Below, piece after piece: positions 1 to 7,489 of a stretch of 64,000 nt of DNA (positions are counted from its first letter, which is position 1; every line of letters starts with the position of its first letter). Origin of the DNA: Sphaerisporangium fuscum (GTDB lineage: Bacteria; Actinomycetota; Actinomycetes; Streptosporangiales; Streptosporangiaceae); contig NZ_JAHDTF010000008.1 in assembly GCF_018531465.1 (NCBI RefSeq), forward strand, positions 234,825-298,824, given 5' to 3'. The notes beneath the pieces were generated by a model. That model saw nothing but the letters and a program-made list of their open reading frames with translations. It was not told where the DNA came from and did not search any database. The translations under genes were made by a program, and so were the position numbers.

Positions 1-442
1 TGAGGTCGACGTACGTCGCCGGGTCGGGGATCCGGCCGGGGGTGACCTCGGCGGCGCTGAGCAGCATGGCCACCAGCGCGGAGATCGTCCATCCGAACGC
101 GGCGAGGACGGCCCAGCGGCGCGCGCGGGACAGGACGGGCTCGGTGCGCTCGGGGTCGTCGAAACCGAGGAACCTCGGCAGCAGGCTCAGCCCGACGGCC
201 GCGAGGGCGCACAGATCGAGGACCAGGCGGGCGGTGGGCAGCCCGTACTCCACGACAGGCCCGGGGAAGGCGATCCCCGGCACGGCCCGCGGGAGCGTCC
301 ACCAGGTGGACACCAGCATCGCCAGCAGTCCCCCCGCCCCGGCCGTCCACGCGGCAGGCCACCGCGCCCCCGCCCGGCCGGGAGAGCCCGTCCCGCGTGC
401 GGTGCCGCCGCCGGAGGCGGTGGTCTGGTCGACGGAGGTCAC
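1..442 (-). CDS. copD: CopD-family copper resistance membrane protein (partial, 3' end outside window)
   Basis: Only the N-terminal 147 codons are inside the window. The frame begins with a GTG whose last two bases overlap the TGA of copC (GTGA), so the two genes are translationally coupled. After a 30-residue Gly/Thr/Arg-rich cytoplasmic start come hydrophobic segments near residues 34-50 (AGAGGLLAMLVSTWWTL), 70-90 and 108-125, as in the multi-helix CopD family. CopD partners CopC in copper handling across the membrane. The assignment rests on the copC-copD order and the helix pattern; the histidines typical of CopD lie in the missing part. A longer open frame on the other strand here is a shadow. 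Confidence 0.75.
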   Translation of the reverse strand, partial: MTSVDQTTASGGGTARGTGSPGRAGARWPAAWTAGAGGLLAMLVSTWWTLPRAVPGIAFPGPVVEYGLPTARLVLDLCALAAVGLSLLPRFLGFDDPERTEPVLSRARRWAVLAAFGWTISALVAMLLSAAEVTPGRIPDPATYVDL

Positions 443-1026
443 GCGCCCTGCCCCTTCGGCCCGCGGGCGACGACCCAGATGCCGAGCCCGGACAGCAGCA
501 GCGCCACCAGGAGCAGCCCCCACACCCAGGACCCGCTCGAGGCGGGCGGGGCGGCCGAGACCGCGACGGTCCCGCCGGGGGCACCCGCCGACGACGGACC
601 GGCGGAAGGCGCCTGCGCCGCCGGGGACGGCGAACCCGTGGGCTGCGCGGCCGGGGACTGCGCGGGGGCGTCGCCGACGGTGAAGCGGATCTGTCCGCTC
701 ACCGGGTGGCCGTCGTTGGAGACGATCTGGTACCCGACGAGGTAGGAGCCCGCCGGGGACGCCCCCGGCACCGTCGCCATGACCTTCTCCTCCGCGACCT
801 CCACCTCGGCCTTGGTGGCCACCCCGTCCGGCCCGGTGAGCACCACCTGGGCGAAGTCGGCCCGGACCGGCTGGTCGAACGTCAGCGTCACCCGGCTCGG
901 GACGGAGGCCAGCCGGGCGCCGTCCTTCGGATCGCTGCCGGTCAGCACGTTGTGAGCCTGGGCGGGCCCGGCGGCCACGGCCAGCGCCGCGCAGGCCGCC
1001 AGCAGGACCGTAAGGAGTCGCCTCAC
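439..1026 (-). CDS. copC: CopC-domain copper-binding protein with C-terminal membrane anchor
   Basis: 195 aa with a GTG start. A signal peptide (MRRLLTVLLAACAALAVAAG) ends at AQA-H, so the mature protein begins with His, the residue that binds Cu(II) in CopC proteins. The CopC beta-sandwich follows (residues about 25-120) with DPKDGARL, TFDQPV and SNDGHPVSGQIRF; the His in DGHPVSG is the usual second ligand. Then comes an Ala/Pro/Ser linker (120-165) and one transmembrane helix (SWVWGLLLVALLLSGLGIWVV). It is an extracytoplasmic copper-binding protein held at the membrane. Transcribed before copD with a 4-base overlap. A purine-rich GGAAAGG lies about 12 bases before the start. Confidence 0.9.
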   Translation of the reverse strand: MRRLLTVLLAACAALAVAAGPAQAHNVLTGSDPKDGARLASVPSRVTLTFDQPVRADFAQVVLTGPDGVATKAEVEVAEEKVMATVPGASPAGSYLVGYQIVSNDGHPVSGQIRFTVGDAPAQSPAAQPTGSPSPAAQAPSAGPSSAGAPGGTVAVSAAPPASSGSWVWGLLLVALLLSGLGIWVVARGPKGQGA

Positions 1027-1182
1027 CGGGAAATGACCTTTCCTTCGTCTTCATCCGACCCGGCCATGGTCCCATCTTTGGACGCCGCCCCGTATCCAAG
1101 GGTCCGCGTGGACGGAAGGCTTACCTTTCCCCCGCCGCCGGAGGCGTCCCGCTGGTGCCGCCCGTGGCCGTAGGCTGTCGGC

Positions 1183-1953
1183 GTGGAATCCCGGTTGCTG
1201 TTCGACGGCGCGGCGGCGCACTACAGCCGGTACCGCCAGGGGTACGGCGACGAGGTCATCGACCACATCGCCCGGGAGCTGGGCCTCGGCCGGCGTTCCC
1301 GGGTGCTCGACCTGGGCTGCGGCCCCGGCACCCTGGCCATCCCGCTGGCGCGCCACGCCGGCCGGGTCGTGGCCGTCGACCCGAGCGGCGACATGCTCTC
1401 GGAGGGGGCGCGCCTCGGCCCGCCCAACGTCCAGTGGGTCCAGGGCGACTCCTCCCGCCTGAAGGCGCTGCGCCTCGGGCGGATCGACCACGTCCTGATG
1501 GGCCGCTCGTTCCACTGGATGGACCGCGCCCGGGTGCTCGCCGACCTCGACGTGCTGCTCCCGCCGGACGGCGCCGTCGTGCTCGTCGGCCCCACCCGCG
1601 ACCCGGGCGAGCCGCCGTGGGAGCCGGTCGTGCACGCCGTGCGGCAGGCGTTCGGCCTGGAGTGGCGGGCGAACAGCGAGTCGTACCAGCAGACCGGGCG
1701 CCATCACGACGAGGTGCTCGCCGAGTCGGTCTTCAGCCGCATGTCCACGCACACCTTCCGCCGTACGGCGCCGCGTGACGTCGAGGGCGTGATCGGCCTG
1801 CAGCTGTCGTACTCCTACTCCACCCCCGCGCGGCTGGGGGAGCGGCTGCCGGAGTTCGTCGAGGCGCTGGCCCGGGCGCTGGAGGCGGCCAATCCGTCCG
1901 GCGTGTGGACGGAGGACATCGTCACCGCCGTGACGACCGCCCGCCGCCCCTGA
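1183..1953 (+). CDS. class I SAM-dependent methyltransferase
   Basis: 256 aa with a GTG start. The Rossmann SAM-binding motif I is clear (VLDLGCGPGTLAIPLA, residues about 40-56), followed by an acidic motif II (VVAVDPSGDML) and VQGDSSRL, the usual place for the adenine contact. The motif IV region reads IDHVLMGRSFHWMD, the pattern of methyltransferases of the ubiE/biotin-synthesis (Methyltransf_11) type. The C-terminal third is not distinctive. The substrate cannot be told from sequence. It stands alone, divergent from copC, and its stop is 50 bases from the convergent cupin gene. Confidence 0.85.
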   Translation: MESRLLFDGAAAHYSRYRQGYGDEVIDHIARELGLGRRSRVLDLGCGPGTLAIPLARHAGRVVAVDPSGDMLSEGARLGPPNVQWVQGDSSRLKALRLGRIDHVLMGRSFHWMDRARVLADLDVLLPPDGAVVLVGPTRDPGEPPWEPVVHAVRQAFGLEWRANSESYQQTGRHHDEVLAESVFSRMSTHTFRRTAPRDVEGVIGLQLSYSYSTPARLGERLPEFVEALARALEAANPSGVWTEDIVTAVTTARRP

Positions 1954-2003
1954 CCGCCTGCCCGTCCGGTGCCGTCGCGGCCCGCCTCACCACCAGGAGA
2001 AGG

Positions 2004-2678
2004 TCACTCACCGTGGGGATAGGTCTCGAGGCGGCCGCACATGCCGAGGCGGGGTTCGGGTGGGGCGGAGACCACGCGGGCCCGCCTGAGGTGGGCCGGG
2101 TCCCCCCGGCGGAGCGCGCGGAGCTGGGCGCCGGTGTCCTCGGCCGTGCGCAGCGCCCCCTCGCGCCACCGCTTCTCGAACGCGTCCAGCTTCCCCGAGA
2201 CGATCTCGACGGCCTGCCGGTGGAAGGCGGCCAGGGCGTCGCGGCCCGCCCGGCGCAGCTCCAGGAAGCCCTCCATCGCCAGGTCGCGGCGGCGCCTGGC
2301 CCCCTCCTCGCCGTCGATCGCGGCCGCCCGGGCGTACCGGTCGGGGTCGGCGAGCACGGCGGGCGGGAAGGTGAACACCGCGTCCCCGGCCTCGGGAAGG
2401 CCGCTGTTCTGCATGATCACCACGATGCGCAGCCGCCCGTCGTCGTTCAGCAGCCGGTGGATCGTCCCCGGGGTGAACCAGACCACGGCACCCGGCCACA
2501 GCGGCGTCTCGGCGTACCCGTCCCACGTCAGCGTCTGCACCGCGCCGTTGCCCTCGACCACGACGTACGCCTCCGAGCACAGCAGGTGCATGTGCGGGGA
2601 GCCGCCGCAGACGCCGTCGGCCGCGGGCCAGTCGTAGACGCGCAGCCCCGAGACCCCGACCCCGCCGGGGAAGCTCAC
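2004..2678 (-). CDS. cupin-domain protein, last gene of the glycan operon
   Basis: 224 aa. The GTG start overlaps the stop of the DUF6807 gene by 4 bases; the longer open frame upstream overlaps that gene and is not used. The first half is a cupin beta-barrel: CGGSPHMHLLCSEAYVVVEG gives the HxH...E metal motif of cupin motif 1, and PGAVVWFTPGTIHRLLN gives motif 2 with its His. The second half (about 110-224) is helical and charged, with no family I recognise. Small metal-binding cupins in sugar operons are isomerases, epimerases or sugar sensors; which one applies here is unknown. It shares the LacI-controlled transcript with GH30, the oxidoreductase and DUF6807. Confidence 0.8.
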   Translation of the reverse strand: MSFPGGVGVSGLRVYDWPAADGVCGGSPHMHLLCSEAYVVVEGNGAVQTLTWDGYAETPLWPGAVVWFTPGTIHRLLNDDGRLRIVVIMQNSGLPEAGDAVFTFPPAVLADPDRYARAAAIDGEEGARRRRDLAMEGFLELRRAGRDALAAFHRQAVEIVSGKLDAFEKRWREGALRTAEDTGAQLRALRRGDPAHLRRARVVSAPPEPRLGMCGRLETYPHGE

Positions 2679-3556
2679 AGGTCCCCCTCCTCGCCGCTCA
2701 TCGGGTGGGCGAGCACGTACTCCTCCAGCCGGTCGCGGTCCCAGGCCCCGTCGGCGACCACCACCCGGTAGCGGAGGCTCCATGTCGCGCCCGCGGGCAG
2801 TTCGACCTCCTCGTGGAACGCCAGCGAGGGGTTGACCGCGGCGAACGGCGTCGTGCGGACGAACCACGTCGTGCCCGGCGCCGCCATGAACAGCAGCGTG
2901 GAGGCGCGGTCGACCTCGTCGTGGGGGCCGGTGTAGGCGAGCCACGAGGCCGTCCGGCCCATCATCTCCGGCCCGCCCCGGCCGTCCTCGGCGATCACCT
3001 GGCCGTCGGTGAAGCACCGCGGGCCCCGCCAGAACAGCCCGCTGTACCCGGCCATGGGCCTGCCCTCGGTCGCCGGGCTGCCGAACCGCAGCGGCTCGCC
3101 CCGCACGTTCGTCATGGAGGTGGAGATCGACAGCGCCCACGAGTCGTCCTCGACGTCGTGCACGGCCAGCTCGCGCACCTCGTCCACCCAGTGCTCCCCG
3201 GCCTGGGTGTGCCAGGTGAGCCGCTCGCGGCCGGGGGAGGTGAACTCCTCGTGCCGCATCGTGCCGACGTTGGGCAGGTCGACGTACCCGGCCCGCTCGC
3301 GCACGTAGCTGCCGCCGCCCCAGAAGTTCTGGCCCGACAGGTGGGAGGCCGTCATCTGCAGGCCCTTGTGCCAGCGGTGGTCGTGCGGCCGGTAGGCGGT
3401 CACCACGTCACCCCGCAGGGTGCGCAGCGGGTGGGCGTACGGCTTGGGCGCCTCGAAGGCGGGCATCTCGGGCCGGTAGACGTAGCGCATCAGCTCCACG
3501 CCGCCCGCCCCGGCGACCAGCTCGGTCCCGGTGTCCTCGACCGTGGGCTCGCTCAC
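2675..3556 (-). CDS. DUF6807 ('PmoA-like') family protein
   Basis: 293 aa. GTG start with a 4-base overlap to the upstream oxidoreductase. The sequence matches the DUF6807 group, often mislabelled methane oxygenase PmoA: an early PYAHPLRTLRG, then PHDHRWHKGL with clustered His residues, FWGGGSYV, RHEEF, TWHTQAGEHWVDEVREL, and a late HEEVELPAGATWSLRYRVVVADG. No signal peptide or membrane helix is seen, so it is not a membrane monooxygenase. Members usually sit beside Gfo/Idh/MocA oxidoreductases in carbohydrate loci, as here. The His-rich motif suggests a sugar- or metal-binding site; enzymatic activity is unproven. Confidence 0.8.
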   Translation of the reverse strand: MSEPTVEDTGTELVAGAGGVELMRYVYRPEMPAFEAPKPYAHPLRTLRGDVVTAYRPHDHRWHKGLQMTASHLSGQNFWGGGSYVRERAGYVDLPNVGTMRHEEFTSPGRERLTWHTQAGEHWVDEVRELAVHDVEDDSWALSISTSMTNVRGEPLRFGSPATEGRPMAGYSGLFWRGPRCFTDGQVIAEDGRGGPEMMGRTASWLAYTGPHDEVDRASTLLFMAAPGTTWFVRTTPFAAVNPSLAFHEEVELPAGATWSLRYRVVVADGAWDRDRLEEYVLAHPMSGEEGDL

Positions 3557-4593
3557 GGCGTCAGGCCTCCGTCCAGGCGGTGGTAGAAGGGGTCGTCCAG
3601 GGTGATCTCGGAGCGCCGCACCGGCCTGCCGGTGAACGCCGAGGCGTACAGCCCGGTGACGAACTCCAGCGTCCGCCGCGCCTCGGCCCCGCTGAGCGCG
3701 GGCCGCTCGCCGCGCTCGTAGGAGTCGAGCAGGGCGGCGAGCTGGGCGGCATGGGAGCTCGGCACATCGTCCGGGGGCCGCCACGGCCGCGCGGGGGTGC
3801 ACGTCCAGTCGGCGTTGCGGTAGCCGTACAGATGCCGCAGCTCGACGGTCGCCTCGGCGAAGTCGAAGCGCAGGTAGCTCTCCTCGCGGCGCGACAGCAC
3901 GCTGTTGACCACCGACGCCACGGCGCCGCTGGCGAACCGTACCGACGCCAGCGAGACGTCCTCGGTCTCCACGGGGCGGTCGACGCGGCGCGCCATGGCC
4001 CGAATCTCCTCCCACTCGCCGAGGACCGACAGCATGAGGTCCATCTGGTGGATGCCGTGCCCCATCGTGGGGCCGCCGCCCTCGGTGGCCCAGGTGCCCC
4101 GCCACGGCACCTGGTAGTAGGCGGCGTCGCGGTACCATGCCGTCACGCACAGGGCGACCATGGGACGGCCGAGCTCGCCGCCGGCGGCGAGGGCGCGCAG
4201 GTGGCGGGCGCCCGAGCCGAAGCGGTGCTGGAAGACCACGGCGGCGTAGGCGCCGTTCTCCGCCGCCGTGATCCGATCGTGTTCCGCCAGTGACAGGCAC
4301 AGCGGCTTCTCGCACCACACCCACGCCCCGGCCCGCAGGCACTCCACCACCTGCCGGGCGTGCAGGTACGGCGGGGTGCAGACGTGCACGAGGCCGGGAC
4401 GCTCGCGGGCGAGCATCTCACCGAGATCGGTGTAGGCCTGGGGGATGTCGTGCTCGGCGCAGAACGCCTTCACGCGGTCGCCGTCGACGTCGACCGCCGC
4501 GACGACCTCCGCCCGGTGGCGCTCGCCGGCGAGGGCGGGCATGTGGCAGGCGCCCGCGATGCCGCCCGTCCCCACGATCGCGACCCGGATCAC
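3553..4593 (-). CDS. Gfo/Idh/MocA-family NAD(P)-dependent sugar oxidoreductase
   Basis: 346 aa. GTG start overlapping the GH30 stop (GTGA). The N-terminal Rossmann domain shows VAIVGTGGIAGACHMPAL (dinucleotide site), the CTPPYLHARQVVECL segment and the family signature WVWCEKPLCLS, where EKP carries the conserved Lys. The C-terminal alpha/beta domain holds GGGPTMGHGIHQMDLM, the region with the catalytic Asp/His pair. The family oxidises or reduces hydroxyls of sugars, inositols or their derivatives. With GH30, DUF6807 and cupin partners it probably handles a sugar released by the glycosidases. The exact substrate is unknown. Confidence 0.9.
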   Translation of the reverse strand: MIRVAIVGTGGIAGACHMPALAGERHRAEVVAAVDVDGDRVKAFCAEHDIPQAYTDLGEMLARERPGLVHVCTPPYLHARQVVECLRAGAWVWCEKPLCLSLAEHDRITAAENGAYAAVVFQHRFGSGARHLRALAAGGELGRPMVALCVTAWYRDAAYYQVPWRGTWATEGGGPTMGHGIHQMDLMLSVLGEWEEIRAMARRVDRPVETEDVSLASVRFASGAVASVVNSVLSRREESYLRFDFAEATVELRHLYGYRNADWTCTPARPWRPPDDVPSSHAAQLAALLDSYERGERPALSGAEARRTLEFVTGLYASAFTGRPVRRSEITLDDPFYHRLDGGLTP

Positions 4594-6095
4594 GGGGCCT
4601 CCTCGCCGGCGGGGCCGGCGCCGTCGCGCCGGTCGCCCAGGACGATGGTGGTCAGCGAGCGCGGGGCCAGCTCGGCCCGCAGGCGTGAGCCTCTGCCGTG
4701 GACGGCGTCCACCGGGGCCAGCGAGTGGGCGGAGTCGGTGAGGTAGGCGGTGGCGCGGCGCGCGTCGCCGGTCGCCAGGCCCAGGTCGGCCGTGACGGCC
4801 TCGGTTCCGGTGTTGATGACCTCGACCACCGTGCCGCCGCCGGCGTTGCGGAAGGCCGACACCTTGAGCCCGTCGCCGGTGACGCTCGCCCCGACGCGGA
4901 CCGCGCCGGGCCGGATGAAGCGGCTGTAGGCGGCGAGGGCCCACAGGCGCTTGGAGACGTGGTAGGCGTCGCCGTCGAGCTGGATGAGGCCGCGCGTGGC
5001 GCCGAGCGACGTGCCGAACCAGTACACGTACCCGCTGACCCCCGCGCCGGTCAGCGCCTGGTGGATCGCGGACGCCACGGCGAGGCCGTCGTACCCGCTG
5101 CCGTCGTCCCAGCTCTCGTTCCAGGTGGTGCCGTTGGGCGACCACTCCGACATCCAGGTGTTCCGCCGCGTGGGCAGCGGGTGGTCGGCCGGGTCGACGT
5201 ACGGATGGCCGGTGTGCGTGGTCACCCATCCGCGGGCCTCTGGGTCGGCCTCGATCGCCTTGGTGAAGGACTCCTGGACGGCCCAGCCGGCCGCGTCGCA
5301 GCAGGCGAGCTTGAGCCCGGCCTTCGCCGCGACCGGGCCGAGGATCTTGACGAACTCGGCGGCCTGCTGCGGGGTGAAGCGCATCGAGGCGTAGGACACC
5401 GTCAGGTCGGGCTCGTTGGTGAACCCGATGTCGGTGATCCTGATGCCCTCCTTGGCGTAGAACCTGGCGTACTGCACCAGGTAGTCGGCGTAGGCGCGCC
5501 GCCAGTCCCCGCTCGCGCAGTTCGTGCCGCTCAGGCCGCACAGGGTGCCGCCGCCGGCGTCGGTGCCGTTGTCCTTCATGTAGCCCGGGGCGCTCCAGGC
5601 GTCGGCGTAGAACCGGCGCACCCCGTAGGCCTTGGCCTGCCGCGCGAGCCACACCTGGCCGCCGTCGTCGCCGTCCCACTGGTAGGCGGGTTCGGCGCCG
5701 GGCCCGCCGGGGTCGTCGGGCGCGATGGAGCGCATGTGGTCGTACACGTCGTCGGAGGAGGAGCCGACGCCGAGCCGCAGGATGCTCAGGCCCGCGCCCT
5801 TGGTACGGCTGAGCAGCAGGTCGAGGATCTCCTTCTGGTGCTCGGGGGACAGGCCCCGGGCGCCGTGCAGCAGCGCCGCCCGCTGGAACGCCTGCGAGAA
5901 GCCGAACCCGTCGATCGGCTGGTATCGGGTGCGCCCGTCCACCACGATCTGAGGGGAAGCGCTTTCCTGGGTCGTGTAAGCGCTTTCCAGGGGCACCTCG
6001 GCGGCAGCGTCCGCCGGTGCGGCCGAGGCGTGCGCGGCGGCCGGCGTCGCCAAGGCCAGCGCGGCGGCGAGGGAGACGTACGCTCGTCTGGGCAC
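4590..6095 (-). CDS. secreted GH30-type glycoside hydrolase, first gene of the leftward operon
   Basis: 501 aa with an ATG start and GGGAGGG in front. A signal peptide ends near residue 25 (AAHASA). The (beta/alpha)8 domain spans about 50-400, followed by the small beta domain usual in GH30 (about 410-490). Key motifs are IDGFGFSQAF, SILRLGVGSS, ADAWSAPGYMKDNG, FTNEPD with the likely acid/base Glu228, and MSEWSP with the likely nucleophile Glu317. GH30 covers xylanases, beta-1,6-galactanases and glucanases; this one cannot be placed in a subfamily by eye. Codons 37-39 and 44-46 both read Glu-Ser-Ala in GAA AGC GCT, unusual codons here that create two LacI-like operators. It acts outside the cell and feeds the importer. 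Confidence 0.85.
   Translation of the reverse strand: MPRRAYVSLAAALALATPAAAHASAAPADAAAEVPLESAYTTQESASPQIVVDGRTRYQPIDGFGFSQAFQRAALLHGARGLSPEHQKEILDLLLSRTKGAGLSILRLGVGSSSDDVYDHMRSIAPDDPGGPGAEPAYQWDGDDGGQVWLARQAKAYGVRRFYADAWSAPGYMKDNGTDAGGGTLCGLSGTNCASGDWRRAYADYLVQYARFYAKEGIRITDIGFTNEPDLTVSYASMRFTPQQAAEFVKILGPVAAKAGLKLACCDAAGWAVQESFTKAIEADPEARGWVTTHTGHPYVDPADHPLPTRRNTWMSEWSPNGTTWNESWDDGSGYDGLAVASAIHQALTGAGVSGYVYWFGTSLGATRGLIQLDGDAYHVSKRLWALAAYSRFIRPGAVRVGASVTGDGLKVSAFRNAGGGTVVEVINTGTEAVTADLGLATGDARRATAYLTDSAHSLAPVDAVHGRGSRLRAELAPRSLTTIVLGDRRDGAGPAGEEAP
5954..5990. promoter_or_regulatory. two intragenic LacI-type operators, 21 bases apart
   Basis: On the leftward strand GAAAGCGCTT occurs twice inside the start of the GH30 gene. 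The palindromic cores AAGCGCTT lie at 5957-5964 and 5978-5985, exactly 21 bases centre to centre (two helical turns). The core matches operators of LacI/GalR repressors and the cre box family. Both lie about 105-140 bases inside the coding region, where bound repressor could block elongation or loop to upstream sites. The encoded residues (ESA...ESA) use GAA, AGC and GCT, against the GC-rich codon habit of the gene. Confidence 0.6.
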
Positions 6096-6107
6096 CCGGA
6101 CCCTCCC

Positions 6108-6116
6108 GAAAGTTTC
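6108..6116. promoter_or_regulatory. LacI-type operator before the GH30 start
   Basis: On the leftward strand it reads GAAACTTTC, a GAAA-N-TTTC palindrome, 12 bases before the GH30 ATG and overlapping the run into its ribosome binding site. The identical nonamer occurs before the sugar-binding-protein gene at 7426-7434, which supports shared control. Confidence 0.55.
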
Positions 6117-6215
6117 AGAAGATTGACGAGACTTTTCGTGCCCTGAAACCTAGGTGGGTTCGCCGCGTGCGTCAAGACCTCCCGGCTCCCTCTGTCAGGA
6201 CGCCCGGAGGCTGGT

Positions 6216-6225
6216 GAAAGGTTTC
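6216..6225. promoter_or_regulatory. possible LacI-type operator in the lacI-GH30 gap
   Basis: GAAAGGTTTC, with GAAA/TTTC arms around a 2-base centre, lies just past the stop of the regulator gene and about 120 bases upstream of GH30. It is a weaker match than the other sites. Confidence 0.4.
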
Positions 6226-6226
6226 G

Positions 6227-7249
6227 TCAAGCCCGCCGCGGGGCCGGGGGAGCCGTGCTGTCCCTGACCAGCAGGTCGGTGGCCAGCTCGACCCTGCGGG
6301 TCTCGAGCGTATCGCCGCGCGAGATCTCCAGGGCCATGCGCGTGGCGAGGGCGGCCATCTCCTCCAGCGGCTGCCGCACCGTCGTCAGCGGCGGCCACGC
6401 CGAGCGGGCCAGCGGCAGGTCGTCGAACCCGACCACGCTGAGGTCGTCCGGGACGCGCAGCCCCGCGCGCCGGGCCGCCTCGAACACACCGAACGCCTGC
6501 ATGTCGCTGCCCGCGAAGATGGCGGTCGGCGGGTCGGGGAGCTCCAGGAACGCCTTGCCGTGCACGTAGCCGGAGTCGACAAGGAAGTCGCCGTGCCGGA
6601 TGAGCTCGGGGTCGACCGGGACCCCGGCGGTCTCCAGGGCCGCGCGGTAGCCGTCGATGCGGGCGCGGCTGCACAGCATCTCGGGCGGCCCGCCGATCAT
6701 GCCGATGCGGCGGTGCCCGAGCTCCAGCAGGTGGCGGGTGGCGGCGAGGCCGCCGTGCCAGTTGGTGGCGCCGACCGAGGCGACGTCGGGTGCCGGCTCG
6801 CCCTCGGGGTCGACGATGACGAACGGGATGGAACGGGCCAGGAGCTGGCCGTGCTGGCGCCGGGTGAGCCGCGAGGCGACCAGGACGACGCCGTCGGTCC
6901 GCCGCGCGGCGATGCGGTCGAGCCAGTCGCGGCCGGGGCCGGAGTGGGTGTGGAGGACCGAGACGACCACGCCGGCCTCCGCCTCGCGCGCGGCGGTCTC
7001 CGCGCCCCGGATGATCTCCATGGCCCACGGGCTCTCGATCTCGGCGAAGACGAGGTCGACCAGGCCCACCGGGCCGTCGCTCTGCCCGGTGCGCCGCTTG
7101 TATCCATGCTGGTGGAGCAGGCGCTCGACGCGGCGGCGCGTCTCCGGGGCGACCTCCGGACGGCCGTTGACGACCTTGGAGACCGTGGGGACGGAGACCC
7201 CGGCCTCCTCCGCGATCAGGGCGATGGTGACCCGTCTCTTCGCTGACAT
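6227..7249 (-). CDS. LacI-family transcriptional repressor of the glycan locus
   Basis: 340 aa from ATG at 7249. An upstream in-frame extension starting at 7315 would cross the palindrome at 7264-7277, so the shorter start is preferred although its ribosome site is weak. The N-terminal helix-turn-helix reads VTIALIAEEAGVSVPTVSKVVNG, typical LacI, followed by hinge helix residues PETRRRVERLL. The periplasmic-binding-protein-like core (about 60-335) contains GLVDLVFAEIESPW, RRIGMIGGP, DGYRAAL, AIFAGSDMQAFGVFEA and LSVVGFDDLPLA. It lies between the two operons it probably represses and is probably self-regulated. The inducer is likely an oligosaccharide released by GH30; this is inference. Confidence 0.92.
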   Translation of the reverse strand: MSAKRRVTIALIAEEAGVSVPTVSKVVNGRPEVAPETRRRVERLLHQHGYKRRTGQSDGPVGLVDLVFAEIESPWAMEIIRGAETAAREAEAGVVVSVLHTHSGPGRDWLDRIAARRTDGVVLVASRLTRRQHGQLLARSIPFVIVDPEGEPAPDVASVGATNWHGGLAATRHLLELGHRRIGMIGGPPEMLCSRARIDGYRAALETAGVPVDPELIRHGDFLVDSGYVHGKAFLELPDPPTAIFAGSDMQAFGVFEAARRAGLRVPDDLSVVGFDDLPLARSAWPPLTTVRQPLEEMAALATRMALEISRGDTLETRRVELATDLLVRDSTAPPAPRRA

Positions 7250-7263
7250 GCCACGGAGTTTAT

Positions 7264-7277
7264 CCGAAAGCTTTCGG
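7264..7277. promoter_or_regulatory. perfect 14-base LacI operator upstream of the regulator
   Basis: CCGAAAGCTTTCGG is a perfect palindrome 15 bases before the regulator's ATG. It has the GAAA/TTTC arms and central GC step of LacI-family operators. The position suggests autoregulation. Confidence 0.7.
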
Positions 7278-7365
7278 GATCTCTCCCTCGAGCCTGAGGT
7301 GCCGCCGCCGTCCATGGCGCGACGGGTGCTGTCCTGGGCTCGCCCAATCAGTCTCTCTGCGGCTA

Positions 7366-7434
7366 TTGACGGGTTACGAGCACTTTACGTACTCTCCGGG
7401 TCACGAAATATTCGGGGGTTCAAAAGAAACTTTC
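7366..7434 (+). promoter_or_regulatory. promoter and operator of the ABC importer-GH5 operon
   Basis: TTGACG at 7366-7371 and TACTCT at 7390-7395 (18-base spacer) form a reasonable sigma-70-type promoter. GAAACTTTC at 7426-7434 lies about 30 bases after the -10 box, where a repressor would block early transcription. The same nonamer sits before GH30. Confidence 0.5.
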
Positions 7435-7489
7435 AAGAAACCCGGCGCGCTTCCGGAGCGATCCGTCAGATGAGGAAGGAACCACGGAG

